Assembly (NCBI RefSeq): GCF_000003815.2
Contig: NC_049992.1
Coordinates: 16,716,467 to 16,780,466, forward strand
Source: Branchiostoma floridae
Lineage: Eukaryota > Chordata > Leptocardii > Amphioxiformes > Branchiostomatidae
Length of the DNA stretch: 64,000 nt
Direction: 5' to 3'
Below are positions 37,521-51,700 of the stretch, piece by piece (positions within the stretch are counted from its first letter, which is position 1; the number at the start of each line of letters is the position of its first letter). The notes beneath the pieces were generated by a model that was not told where the DNA came from, did no database searches, and saw only the letters and a list, made by a program, of their open reading frames with translations. Made by a program: the position numbers and the translations under genes.

Positions 37521-39654
37521 ACTCTGGACTTCTCCTGTTATCAATTGTACATACACGCTTACTGATGTCAATTGCTTAATGTTATCAAAAACATTAGCTT
37601 CTTTGCAAAAGGAAAAGTACAAACCTCCTGAGAAGTTTTCAAGTTGCATGCTGTCCAGTCTAACTTGGAACTTGAAACTGTTGGTGGAAGGATATCACCC
37701 ATAGCGTGTTTTAGACAGTAACTTTGCATATATGTGGTCTGACCTAACCTGAAGCCTTGAGTTTTCTCACATCTGTGAACACAACTACAGGGACTAAGTA
37801 AACTCTCAACATGTTCTACAAGCTCTAGACTGACAAGGGGCAAGCCCGTTCTCCTTGAATAAACAAACTTCTACATCTTTGAGCTCATTGAACCAAGACA
37901 CAAATGTTTAAACCAGATTTCCATACAATGTACATTTTGTAGAATGTCGGATGCTTTGGTACTTAATTTGGCCCATGAATAATCAGGCCCTGGTATTTAC
38001 ACCATGGTCAACTCGGCCTAACACCCTTATACAAATCTAACCCTAACCCTAACCAAGGAGCAACCCTGTCTGAGTTGACCAGGGCATTGGGCCGAATCAT
38101 CCTACTCCCCATTTTGTACCTGCTCTACTATGATTTGTAGGAAATTTACAGTTGTATATGCAAAACGGAGTCATTTGATTGTGTGTCTGGAGCATCAAAT
38201 GCTGATGTTTATTATGTGTGCATGATGCATGTATGATGTCATACTTCCCACTTACTAATACACCCCTAGAAGCATGGATTACAACACAGTTTGTGAGCAA
38301 ATTGCCTGGCTTACCATGGAAGAGCTCATCGGGCTGTCTGTAAGAGTTCTTGCTATATCTTCTGAATCTCTAGGTGTGAATATAGTTTTTGTTGCAAGTA
38401 CATGTACTACTAAGTACTATTCATCTATTTCTCGGCCATTCCATGACTAACAAATAATTAATGTGTCTCCTTTTTTCATGTCTTTTAATTGGATTTTCCT
38501 TTTTTTAATGAAGTTTCTTAGTCAACAATCTTGTCAGCAATAAATGCACAGATCCTTGTCAAATTGAAATATATGAGGTTTGACTGATGTTAAGATACCA
38601 TCTATTTCTTGTACACTAAGGCTTATGTGGCTGCCTTATCTAAATCCTTGAGAAACAAGCTTTCAGCTATGGCTAAGCCTGGTGCGAGAGAACTTATTTA
38701 GATGGTAATTGCTGTTGCAGATCTAACCATGCATAGGTTGATCATTTACTCGGAAGGCTGTTACCAGACGATACCTTCAACTTGGGGGAAGTTTCCAGAT
38801 GCCATCTTGGATGAAATGAATCTTAGTCGACCGAAAAGTTTAGAAGCAAATTTTTAGTGTTTCAACAGTCTCCTGAATTTTCCAAATACGTAAGTTAAAA
38901 GGGCTAGATGGAGTTGTTACATGTACGTCTTCTTATCTCAATGGTTCTCTTATTGCTTGCAAGGCTGACCACTTTGCGCTGACCCAAACATTCTAAGCAA
39001 ACTGTCAGTACTGAAATGTGACTGTCAGTAATTTAAGTTACATTTAAGTCACAGTAACATTTCAGTAAATCAGCTAGTATTTATATAAACTCAGAAAAGT
39101 ACTTATATAAACTTGGCATGAATGCTTGGAATATACAGTGTCACTGACGAAGGATAGTGGATTCTATCCAAAATGTCTGACCGTTTCCAAAGCCATATCC
39201 AGTTGCTTGAGTAACTATTTTTTGGCGTGCTTGGAATATTGACTTCGCTTGATCATATTTCCAAATTTCTGCATCAATTTCAATGTCAATAGAAAGTGTG
39301 TGTGATTTTTTTTCCAATAGCATCAAACTCATTAAGTCATTATCACTGTTAGCTCATGAAACATGCACTTCTAGGTCTGCTTATGTGAGTGGGTCACTAA
39401 AAAACATGCTAAGAAGTTATCAAGTGCTAAATAAGCAAACATGGTTATTTCTTAACTTCAGTCTTAAGGGTCTATAGAACAACTGTGAGGAAAGTTTCCA
39501 GATATTATCTTGGACAAAATGAATCTTTGCTCATAGTACATAGAAGAGGTTAGAAGAGATTGTTGTCAGGTGTGCTTTCTAAGCACTTGAGTCTACAACA
39601 AGGGTTAATGAAAGTCCATTATCAAATTTTCTAATCACACGGCAAACATTTTTA

Positions 39655-39880
39655 CTTACTGTAAATCCATTTACTTACACTTGGTCTAATTAAATGCCAT
39701 GATGGTAGGAGGGAAAAGGTTTTTGTGGTGTTTTGAATTCATGGTTGAAACAATTTTGTAGTACATTTTGTAAGATGTTGGAAATGCATATTGACAGGGC
39801 TAAGAATTTGTAGTGGGAAGATCTCTGGGAAAACTGCAAAAATAAAACCATCACACCAAGTTTTATAATTTACAGTATTT
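39655..39880. mobile_element. TACTGTAAAT-type MITE, diverged
   Basis: TTACTGTAAATCCATTTACT at the left and TAATTTACAGTATTTT at the right; shares the GTAGGAGGGAAAAGG and TTTTTGTGGTGTTTTGAATT body words with 54810-54960. Confidence 0.55.
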
Positions 39881-41822
39881 TGGAGTGGAGCATAGTTATT
39901 ACTACAATGTGTATTTACTGAATGAAACAATCATGTTTAAACTACCAAGTACTTGGGATCCAATGTTGTGAATTTTTGTTTTTTATATGTAAATCTGCCA
40001 CTTTAAGCTTATGTAAATTCATTTCCATCAAAGTCATGTCATGAACTTAATATTTTTCCCCAGAAAATGTCTGCCCTGGGATATAGGTCCTGGACACAGT
40101 TCTGCTTATCTCCAAGCAAACCTATGGGAGCAAAGGCAATATCGAAAGGATCGAACAGTATCCACCCCACAATAGATTTGCTTGGATCTTACAGTCCTCA
40201 GGCTTTTAACTAGGATTTTATCATAATTTATAGGGTCAGTCCAAATTTCTTGGTTACTTGGAGTTGCCGTGTGGCAAGTGCTACAGGCGCAAGTATTGTA
40301 GGTGGGTCCGGGGGCATCCACCTTTCATGGTGCTAAGTTTTAGAAAATTCTAACTTGAAGTCAAAATGGTGTATTGTAAGGCATCCTGAGGGGCAACATT
40401 ACTGTCAGAGACAGCATAGTTGAAGACTGTGACGACAAGTGACCTATCCCTGGTCAATCAGAATGTCATGCTTGTCAGAGGATCTGTTCCCCAGTGTAAG
40501 GATATCTTCAGGGCATCTAGTGCATCCAATTTCTTATCATTTTTAGAACATCTCCAAAGAGCACTTGCCTGGCTAATAACCTGACAGCTCTACTATAACT
40601 ATAGGCAGCCACTGTTGTACTACTGGTAGTGGGTGCAACAGGTGTAAATCAGCAGCCATTAGCTTATGCTAGGGATTATGGTCACTGGGTCATGACCTTT
40701 TCACCTTAATAACATCATTATCTCCAGTCTGTCTCCAAACTACCTGGGTATAAAAAATGTAGCAGAAAAAGAGGTGAAAATGTCAATGTTATTTATCATT
40801 AGAAGGTCTAGCCTGGTATCTTCATTACTCACCAGAGGGGTCAGCTTTCATCAGCCCTTTAGGAGGTAAAGACAAATTGCCTGACAGGTCAGGGGTCAAT
40901 CAGGGAAACAGACCTTGTGTTAACTACTAATGAGGCTTGAAGTGAAGGGATTTGGACCTTTGTACTTTTTGCCACCAGAATGATAGACTAGAAAATTGAG
41001 TTAAGCTCCTGCAGATCCCCATGCAATTCTACATGTAAATGTCAATAGATTATCTTCATTAATAGGTAAAACACTTCTTCTCAAGTACTGTAATTGTATG
41101 TGCATATATTTACAGTTGTTTTGTAACATAAGAAAGTTGATAGTAACGAAATGGTAAAATCAAAAAGGCCATACTTCATTTTGCTGCACATGAGTCGTAG
41201 TACAATGTCATGAAAACTGTGAAAATAAAACCACTGCGACTATTACAAGATTTACAGTAATAGGCATGCCACAATAGGTAACTTATTACTTGCATTAAGA
41301 CTGTGTATACAATTTGTGGATCTTGTTACACAATCAACATATGGTATAGAAAATTAAACAGGCAAAATGATATTGTGAACACAACGAGGGACTTGGTGAG
41401 TGGCATCTCCGTTTGATTAAAAAGAATAGAATTAAAGTTTGCATGCTACAAGCAAGGAGGTGATATAACCTTCTTGCTACAAGTAAGTTCTGTATTTGTC
41501 CCAAGAGGTTTGTCCAGACCGTGGATTTGAAATGTGTTTTCCTCATTTTTCCATTCTCTAGATTCTGACGTTCATACCACTTGGTCAACAAGAAGCTTGC
41601 ATGTCAAGGTGGGTCGAAAGTCTTTAGTAGTCTAAGGATGTCCAAGGAGGTTGAAAAAAGAACCTCCTTGGGATGTCTAGATCTTGTCTTGCCCAGCACA
41701 CCGGCAAGTACAACAGGGTATCATATTACACGGTAATAACACCTGCTGCGTGATCGGCATTGACATGTTCACAGGGGTTTTCTAACATCAAAATGGCCAT
41801 ACAATAATCCACATCTACTTAC

Positions 41823-41877
41823 CTAGATCGGAATCGGTGATGGCACAACCTCTGTAATCTTTGCGACAAGGTGGCAT
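41823..41877 (-). CDS. Candidate upstream start exon 1 of the peptidase gene
   Basis: A CpG-containing patch ends in a perfect donor, CTAG|GTAAGTAG. The frame from the ATG at 41877 is MPPCRKDYRGCAITDSDL in phase 1, which fits the acceptor at 32813 (phase 1). It lies about 850 bp from the divergent YEATS4 start codon, as expected for a bidirectional promoter. No homology is recognised, and it could equally be untranslated leader. Confidence 0.35.
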
Positions 41878-42414
41878 TGACATCAAAATAACAACACGGG
41901 CGCGAACACCTTCTCACCTTGGTATGCGACCGAGAGGTCACGGCATGGCCTACATTACCAAGCCCTTGGACAACATTACAACACTATGCTATTTTGTAAA
42001 ACAGGGGATATTATGTTATGATGTAAAAAATCAATAGATCTTAATAGTAATAATTTACGCATCAATATAACTTAAAACTGGTGAATTTTATTTTTAAATT
42101 ATTTTGTTAAGTTAAATGGGGAAATGATCTAGTTTGTAAAGGTTTTAATGAAATTATTTCTGATTTAAACTACACTTTACACCTATTTCATAATGGTTTG
42201 AACCATTGATAATCAAACAGCCGGTAACCGCATTCAACAATGTTATGAAAATTATTACATAACATTTCTGTATACAGATATACATTTTCGTCCAGTGCAG
42301 ATTAAAAAAATGAAATTGAAATATTTGATCCGTTGTTCTTTAATATTTATGCCTTGTGTGAGCTGGTAGGTATAAATCTTGGTATAATTTTGCTTTAGGT
42401 ACATTTTAATGCGG

Positions 42415-42500
42415 TTTTCGCGCCAAAAATTCTAAACGGGTCAAAGATCATTCTCACAGCCGACCGGGTTTTATAACGAACGCTCTGATTGGACCAAGCG
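42415..42500 (+). promoter_or_regulatory. YEATS4 proximal promoter: E2F-like site and inverted CCAAT box
   Basis: TTTTCGCGCCAAAA at 42415-42428 is a textbook E2F/DP site. About 60 bp further, CTGATTGGAC contains an inverted CCAAT box. Both lie roughly 240-310 bp before the YEATS4 start codon in a locally CpG-rich stretch. No TATA box is obvious. E2F control would suit a chromatin gene tied to proliferation, but that is inference. Confidence 0.5.
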
Positions 42501-42728
42501 ATATTACCGTCTGAATGGAGTGAAACTGAGACGGCTGAAGGTTTTGTCGCAGAAATCTAGATCTCTATGTAGAATTCTGTCACATTTCCTCCTTGTTACC
42601 GACCGAAGTACTTTGTGACGGTTTTCAAAATCTTGCAGATTAGTTTCGGCAGCTTATTTCAGAGGTTGTTGCCCCAGGCGAGCTTGTACCGACCAATTAC
42701 AGAAGGGCTAGAGCGATCGATGCTCAGT

Positions 42729-42782
42729 ATGTTCAAGTCCAAGATGGCGGAGTATGGTCCGGATTCGGGCGGCCGGACAAAG
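42729..42782 (+). CDS. YEATS4: YEATS4 exon 1
   Basis: The start ATG opens [18 protein letters not shown] and the exon ends ACAAAG|GTAGGC in phase 0. A second in-frame ATG at 42744 (MAEYG) corresponds to the second methionine of the vertebrate protein. Confidence 0.95.
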
Positions 42783-45700
42783 GTAGGCCGATTTTTACCG
42801 CCTGTGAAGACTGAACATACAAAAATTCGCATGAAAAAAATTGTACGTAAGTAGTGTTTGGCTCTGGAGGTATTTTTCTTTGTGTGGACCAAGAAAAAGC
42901 CAAATGCGATGCCATAGCATCTATGGTATGAAGGATATCCTCTCGCTGATACAAAATATTATGCTTTGTTGATCATACCTCATGTAGATACTAGTAACTT
43001 ACTAGTATGTGGCGTTACCTCATCATCATGTATATGTTTTTCTACATGTATATAGAAAGCTTTCGTCTGTGCTTTTAGAAGGAAATGATGTGTGAAATGT
43101 CAGTATAAATGTAATGAATTGGAGACCTGAAAAAAGGTCTAGACTCTGAAATCTACTACTAGTATTCTGTAGCATAAATGTAGCATGGAATTTATGTATA
43201 TTTATGCTAAACAAAATATTACAGGCTAGTACTAGTAGTTCTAAGAATGAAGAATCTACATATATGTATAATACTGTACTGTGTACTGGTATGTACAGAT
43301 GCAACTTCTCAGTCGATTTGTAAATGTAAGGGTAGATGGAGTTTGAAATACATGTCTGATTATCTATTATAGATTTCATAAGGAGTGTAAATTTTTATGT
43401 GTTATTTAGATATTGAAAATAATTCAACGTACATTCTTGTACAGTTTACAGTCAACAACTAAATGATGATTATTCTACCATTCATAGACATTAGACAGTA
43501 CATCATGTACATATGAGACTGGCATTGTCAGTCAAGTCAAGTGTTGAAGTGAAACAAACAAATGACAAACAGATAGCCAACAATGCATGGGGTTGCTGTC
43601 TTATCATTATATTCATTACAATCAAGGCAACTTATTTGATGAATTTACCTAAACCTTTTTCCCTACATGTCTAGGGCCTGATGATGGTAAAACCCATAGT
43701 GTACGGTAATACTGCCAGGTACTTTGGCAAGAAGAGGGAGGAGGATGGACACACCCATTCCTGGTCTGTGTATGTCAAGCCATTCAAAAATGAGGTTTGT
43801 ATGTTTCTGTGTCATGGACTTTAGGTCAATAGTACTCAAATATTTATTCCAGTAGAATCTGCAACAACACACGATGTCAATGAAGGTTATGATTATTGGT
43901 CGAAAATTTACGAAAGGCCACAGTTACTCAAGCAACTGGTTATTTCAAATCCAGCTTGAGTAACTAGTTTTTCTGGACTGGACTCCTTGTGAAATACTAG
44001 AGACAAACATAAACACATGTACATGTAAAATTACAAGTTAACATATGAATAAAAGACAACAGGGATGGTACCAGACTAGCAAGCTGGCACAATCATTCAA
44101 AGGAGTAAGATATTAGGGAGGCTATATGAGTATGAGTGTTGTAGATAGGGGTGGGTACTGATACAAAAATGCACCAATAAGGCCATTACAGTTTGATAAT
44201 CAGTTGATATGAGTTATATGAAATGATGATGAGCACTTAACAAGTAAGTAAGTATATAATAAGTAAGCAAGTTAGATAATCCTGGCGTGAAACAAATTGT
44301 ACTCTGTTGTGTCGCTTTTCTACTAGAGGCCGTGACAATGCTGCTAACGCTTAGAAGTTAGAGATAAAAAATTTGGCAGGTCACTCAACAAATTTTGTAG
44401 ATAAGGAAGAAATTTTGCTTACAATTTTTGTTTTCTATTGTTTGTTTGTTTACATCTTTATAAACTATACATCTTGCATAATATTCCAATTATGAAATTG
44501 GCTTGGATTTTTAGCCAATCCAATTTTGGTTGCTTAAACTTGCTTACTAGTAGTGATTGCTGTTTACTGGAAACTAGGCCTTACACAGTACCTTGGAACA
44601 CTGACTTCCTTTGAAAAGTACCAGTGCATCATGCATAATTGACCTGCACCTGTTGCTATCATCTCTGCTCTCCTAATAAGTCATATATATGCAGAAGTTT
44701 CAGATAAGGGACAGTGCACGGTCCGATGGACAGGTTTACAAGGTTCCCATATTGAATGGTCCAGTAAGATCAGAAGACCCATTAAACAGTAATTCCCAAC
44801 ATGTTACTTTTTGCCCCTGGAATGACCTGGTAGAATTGTCTTTCAATTTGATTTCAAGGTTGAACTTAAAGGCTGTTTCAATAGAAAACTTTTTTTGAAG
44901 GTCAATAATTTTCATTAATGAAATTCAAAATTGTTATATTACTATATTCTGTACACACGACATACATTTTCTATTGCCAGAAAGCACAATGATTATGAAT
45001 ATGACAGCCATCCATGTAGCCAAAAATCCAGTTTGGTAGTCATGGCAAATGATCAACCAGGATAGCAATCAGGATACATTTGTATGACTATAAAAGTGAT
45101 TTTGCCAGATAGATGGATCTATAAAGATAATAGATGTACGTATCAATGTATGTGTATGTGTATTAATTTGTTTTTCAATTGATGTTCTGTATACTGTACT
45201 ACATAATTGTTATTGATTAGCAAGTTTATGTGTTTTGTGTACCCATTTTTCTGTATTGATCTATTAAGGCTAAGAATGAAATACTATTCTACTAAACCCT
45301 TTTATATTCTTGGTACCTATAAATTTCCCCTTGGAGAATAGGTATCGACAGTAGATTTAACAGCCCAACACTTGTGTCTATATTGCAACTTATTTACTAG
45401 TAATCCATCACCAGTATCGGCCTTATCTTTATTGATGTTTCTAGTTTCAAGGGGTTCTGGTTCGCTCTGGGGGAATTAACAATTAAGTAACTCAAATTGT
45501 AATTTACTGGAGCGTATAAGGCAATCTGCTTTATTCATCGACCTGCCCTCTAAGCCCAACCAATCATTCGGCTCGCATAGATGACTTTTTTATTGCCCCT
45601 GAGCTATGTTGACATGATGGATATGTTCAACTCCCTCTATGCTAAGTTTGGCTCAAACCAGTGCAATTTCGATAATGCACTAGTCCTTATCAGGAGGAAT

Positions 45701-48700
45701 GTTAAAACGTTGTTTTTTCTTTCCAGGACATGTCGGTGTTTGTTAAGAAGATTGAGTTCAAGTTGCACGAGACCTATGCCAACCCAGTCAGAGGTGACAA
45801 TTTTGGCTTGAGAGATTTGGTTATTAGTTACAGACCTATAAACTTAGAAAAGTTTGAATTCATGATTGCATCTTGATTCAAATTCATCTGTTGTATTGTT
45901 TATTATTTTACTATTGTACAACACTTGTTTTCTCTTCATGCCAATATCTAATATTGTTTCAAGACTATGTATGATTGACTTCCATGTGTTTGATATCCTT
46001 CTAAATATCTGTCAATAGAAATAACCATGTTTGAGGAGAGCACCACCTTAGACATGTTAAAGAACCCACCACACTTAAGTTAAGCAGCAGGGGTCTTTCC
46101 AAATTCCTGGTGTCTGTGGATTAAACCATGCAGATACAGTCTTATGCAGCTTGCACAAACATATGAAAACTTGTGTCAGTGTCAAAGGACAATTAAAGAC
46201 GTAAAAGTTATGTCCCTAAAGAGCATCCTCTGTTCTTTGATCATCTATGTATAACCTTTAGAAATGCGCTTCCACCCGACAGACCAAAGTTATAAGTACA
46301 GCTAAGTACTCAAATTTGCCCGAGTGAGGAAATATAATCATGTAAGTGTAAATTGCCTTTCCCAGGGACATAACATTGGAGATTGCTATGTACATGTATT
46401 CAAACCCCAAATCTTTAAATTCCAAGTCAACATTTATTAAACCCTGAACTACAAGATCACCATGCCTGCAACAATTGAGCATCCATGCACAATGATTATG
46501 AATGCACAGACGGATATCGATGCTACATGTATTACTTCCACAACACAGAGTTAAGTTGCACATCACAGTCCCCAAAAAGTGGCAGGTGGGAAAATAAGTC
46601 TGAAGGATGTGGTTTGAAACAGAAATGATTAGGTCCTGTGGGGCTGGGATTAGAGGGTAGCGTTTTCTCTATCATATCCACATCAGACTGTAGTTTGTAA
46701 AAATGCTGTCAAGTGAATAGTCGTGAGTTCAGCCGGACGGGAAAGGGAATGTAAATAATTGATTCGGCCTTGACGGTTGATTAAAGGGAGGAAACCAATT
46801 TCTATGGTTCCTTGATCACAAGAATTTGCATGTTTTGCATATGTATGAAAAAAAGGGATAATATAAGAATGCCTGAAAAAAATCATTGATAAAAGATACA
46901 GCCAAAACATTTGTATTGCTAGAATACAAAAACTACCCAAGTGATGATTATTTAGTAATTTCCTTCTTCTTTGCCTACAATCAAATTTTATTACGAAAGA
47001 TAAATGCCTCATACGGGTGTTTAAAGCAATTGGAGTATTTACAATACATTTTGATAAAGCATGTACCCGTTTTTTTCTTGATGACAATATTGGTAGCTTA
47101 CCTGCCGCGGTTGGTCTCTCTGTGCGTGTCCGTTGGGCAACTCCACTCCTATAGCCATGTTGGTGAGAATGGTCATCCCCCAAACACTACTACGGAATGT
47201 TGGTTGACTTCACTTCTGCAGCATGTCCCGATGTGGTCTGATGGAACACACACACACACTTGCTGTCAGATAATCTGATGACGAATTACAAAATCAGTTC
47301 CAGTTCTCCCACGCTCTGCTGCACAGTGAGCCGCCTTCAAATGCCCTTGCTACTTTCGCAAGCGCAAAAAGAGCGAATTGACCTCCCAGGCTACAGAACC
47401 CCCTTTACGCCCTGCCTCTGTAACAGACGTCCCTTGTCAGATTTTCCGCACCCGGTAATCTGTTTTTGGAGGTGATTTCTGGTGTGGGGAACCATTCTGC
47501 ATCCATTCAGGTGTCCTTGCCACAAAATGTTATAGCCAGATGTGACGTTTTGACCCCTGGCCATAATGGGACAGCCTACAAGTCCCATGTGGGATATATT
47601 GTTTAGACAAGATCATACCTTATCTCTGTCCCACAGGAAAGGATGGGGTTCAGTCAATAAGTCAGGCCAGTTCCAGATTAGTTTCTTCCAAACTTGGGCC
47701 TTTTGGTGCCCTTTTTGACCTTGCTGAGAACCATATAGCAGTAAGCATTTAAAACGAGGCATCACGAATGGTCAGTGCTGGACATGTGTTTTCTGCCAGA
47801 TCTGGATGTAAAGCTTTCTTTGCCGATTCGGCGTGCCCAGTCAACCGTTATTGGAAATCGAGAGAAAGATGGCATTTACTGCAAAGTAGAGTGAAGGATA
47901 GGAAGATAATATTCCATCTCTGTCAGCTATTGCAGTGGTGTCTTACTAACTACTGTAAAATTAAAATACATCTGTTTTAATTATGGGACTTCATTGTTCT
48001 TTAGCTAGTAGACTAACTTATAGTCTTATGGCAAAAAATCTTTTTTTCCTGTTAAAATATCAACAAAGGAGTCACTTTGAGTTAAACACTCTGTTTTTCA
48101 GGGTCATACTGCAGTGAAATAACATGTCGTAGCCCTTATGGCATCCGGTCCATAAATTTTGATAACTTCTCAACAAGGTGATGCCCTTTTCTGAGTGTCC
48201 TGCTGTATTTAGGTCATAGCTTGGTACTGTAGACTTATTGGGTGAACATGCCCTAACAAGCTACTATTTTATGAAATATTCTATTACCATATGCCGATGT
48301 TTTATACCATCTTAGATTTCCACAGGAAAGTGTTCAAGATGAATTATACTTAAGGCATATTTCCTCGTAGGTCATGACTAAGACTTACTTCTGGATTGGA
48401 AATTCTTAAGTGCTTATTGGGACGGCAAAAAATTTCACCCCATCCTTAAAAAAATCTTAACTTCATCACACGAAGTTGATGAAAATGTACTTGAAAATGA
48501 CAGATTTAATAATGAAAATCAACAACACGAACACCCAAACAATAAATGTGAGAGAAAAAGATTCAAAGCTTACTAAAGACAGTCCTGATTGTGACACTAG
48601 GCAATGAATAATCCCTTGTTATGTTTTGACATTCCCTTGGCAAGACTTTCTCCTGAGAATGCCTGGCTGCACAGATGTAAAGTATCACCTCAGTTCCCTT

Positions 48701-51700
48701 TCCCTTTCTGCTTGATCGAACTTGATGGATACTGGAGGTGGAATAGACTCCTTTTAATGAGTTCCTTTGCAAAGCTGTGTCTCTCTTCTCTTGGGTGAAT
48801 GGCTCTTGCAATTGACTCTGAATCTGGTTTCCTAAAAGATACTCTTTCCTTTGGAGGCCCTGGGGTGCTGTTTACAAGCTCAGTACAGTAAATCACTGTT
48901 AGTTTCACAGAAAAAGAGATAAGGAAATCCTCCTAAACATTTTACGATACAGTTTAAGGCACAGATCACTAGGAGATTGCTGCACATCGATAACTCCTTC
49001 ACTGTTTATCAAGGCAAAGTTTGATACTGTAATTGGTAGGCGTAAGGTTGTGATGAAACTTGAATGAAAATCCTCCTTGGCCAGACATCTTATCTCTGAT
49101 CTCCCAGAAGAAATCATGAAGTCCATTGGGACGCCTCCAATCCCATCTATCCATGGATCAAGTTGTCAGAAAACATTAATCAGTCTTGGGAGATTCATCT
49201 AACCTGGGTAAAGATAATCCCTCTGAAATTACCTAACTTAAAAAGGAATGATAATCCAGAAAACTTGAGGCGTATTGGTATTAAAGAACATTGCACAAAG
49301 TAAAGATTTTATTAAACCTTCCATAGTTGATTTGACTTTGCTTGGTTGTTTGACAGTTGAGTTTTTGAAATATTGGAAGAGATAAATTTCAAAGGGAAGG
49401 CCTACAGCAGCTACTTCAGACATGATTAGATAGGGAAGCAGTATTGGTCTGTCATTAAACATAACAGCCCCTTGAAGTATTGCTTGTGAAGCAATAAATA
49501 CACACTTCTATCTGGCAGGAGGAGATATCAATCACTGGTAGATTTACCGTACAATAACGATATTTACGATACTTAAAATGAAACATTCAATGGAAAAAAG
49601 ATGGGGTGGAACTTAAATGAGTGATACATACAGAAGCAATAAGATTTTCTGTTGTTCCTACTCGGGGAATGGATTTTTGATGGCATAGCCCATATTTTTC
49701 GTATAAGAAATCGTTAGCAATTTCCGGGGAAGTCTTTCATGTAAAATAGAAAGGCTGCGCCGCCCTGCCAACCATGCGGTGATGTGTATCAGAATCATAT
49801 ATCTCACCGCAGGGCCAGGAGAAATTGTGGGGTGTCGGACTGTAGATCACCCTGATGTGTGGAGGTGCAGGGAAGACAGATGTTATCAGGAGTGCCAGGC
49901 TTGCTCAGACGCGCTCTGATGCTATAGAAGTTATAAACAATGTGCATAAATGTCAAGTTCATCAGCTGCCGAAAGTAACAGACTGCTCCATTAAGGTCTT
50001 GACAGGCAGAAAAGTTCTTAAAAATTAAGAGAACAGTTTAGCCAGTGTTTTAGAATGAGGAAATGGTAATGAAATGAAAGAACCATGTCAAAAGTTGGTT
50101 GGCTAATCTCTTCTTGACTCCGTTGAAACTTACATAGATGTAGCAGTTAATGTGGTTTGTCGTCAGCTAAAGAATTGTGGTTAATTTCATTCTGCATGCA
50201 CATAATTCCTAACTGAGCTGCTCCGAAACGGAAACTTGCCATCAGGGCGTGAAGGGCTGCTAGAAGTTGATACTCGGTAGAAAAAAAGAGAAGTTTATTG
50301 CAAAATGTTTTGCATGTAATTCAGACATTGTCAACAGCATAGTGCTGTCAGAAGTTGTTCAGCTCTCCATCTGTCAACTGCAGATGATCCATAGGTATGC
50401 TTGGCCGGCTTTAGTAAGACGTATCTGTGTTAGTTTGAAATGAAGTGAACAGGATCAGCCTACTGGTTGGCAACTTCAAACAGCTTGACAGCTCTGTTTC
50501 CTTATTAAAGAGTTATGTTGTATAATGTTGTATAACATTAAGTTTAACACTCACTGTTTGTAGCTGAGTTCTGACTTTCAACTACCTTGTCTCTAAATCC
50601 AATTTGTTTGCAGATTTTGATCCTGAATATCATAACGTACCTTTGGAATTACAGATGTTTTTTTTCCTTTCTATTACATGGTTTACCTATTAGAGATTCC
50701 TAGTCAGAACAGAACTGAAGGATAGGGACAGTTAATGATTTGAAACACATTATTTGACTGGTGTGTTTTCAGCAGTCTGTGGACTTGGGCAAAGATTTTA
50801 CATCCCATTACTTTTGTAGTGGTTGTGTTTTGCGGTAGGGAGGGAAAGGAGGTTTTTGTAGTTTTGAACTCACTATCAATGGGACCAATGTAGTAAATAC
50901 ATGTAGGCAATTGGTTTAAATTTGTTGTAGAGAGTTCACAGCTACAACTCCGGAAATTAAAACCGCTGCAAACGTTTGAAGATGTACAGTGTTTGTCGGG
51001 TGTTCCCATCTGTCAAAATGCTCCTGGTGCATGCAGGTAATGATTATTGCATGTGGAGGATGCTCAGAATGTCTGCAAAGCCGTATACTTTTAGCCTGGG
51101 TAAATCATGTCCACGCCGGCAGTTTCTGAAGCTGGCTTAGCTCAGCAGCCTGTGGTAGACTTGGAGACTCCCTTGTATATTGATTGGTTGGTGGGAGGAA
51201 AATTGCGTGTTCCCAAATTTGAAGGTCAGCTAGAGTTACAGTATAAGTAATATCCAGGGCTTGTCCCAGTTGCCGATGAAAAAGGCAATACTGACTATTG
51301 AATTATCAAAGTCTGTTTTTTTGTTTTGCCAGAAAGCTTTGAGAATTTGCACAGGTTTGAAACTGGAGATGTTTTAGGAGAGCTGTAAATTTCAGTATTT
51401 ATTCTTACTATTAATGTTTCAGTATGTTTAAAGTTTCCCCAGAAAATGCAAGGTCAAGGAAAAAAGTGTACTACCAAAATGTGAAGACCATATCATGTCT
51501 GTGACAAGAGATAAATTGAAATAAATCATGCAAATTTTGCCTTATTTTGCACATCTTTGTCTAAGCTAAGTACATGCAAAAAATCATGAAAATCTGTTAT
51601 TCCTTTTTTGATTTATCCTCAGGAAATTTTTGACAAAAATGTCCTTGCAATTCCAAAACCAGCAGGTAGGCGGCCCAAACTTATATCGCTTCTTCCCAAG

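Larger units (their letters stand above)
32830..41820. other. No confident gene; probable first intron or upstream region of the peptidase gene
   Basis: Apart from repeats, one open stretch at 34102-34247 ends in TTAAG|GTAAATA and could be a plus-strand exon (MPVLNATSQQIMRNLNSNMD), but it has no recognised homology. Retroelement tails with ATATCCAGTTGCTTGAGTAA occur near 34310 and 39200. Confidence 0.5.

Noticed and set aside
38038..38056. Telomere-like CTAACCCTAACCCTAACC
   Set aside because: Only about two and a half units inside a dispersed repeat; not a telomere or clear interstitial telomeric array.
46683..47183. 166-codon minus-strand open frame
   Set aside because: The longest frame in the window, but only its first part (47102-47158, in a different frame) has exon features. 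The rest is AT-rich, crosses a consensus donor and shows no family motif.
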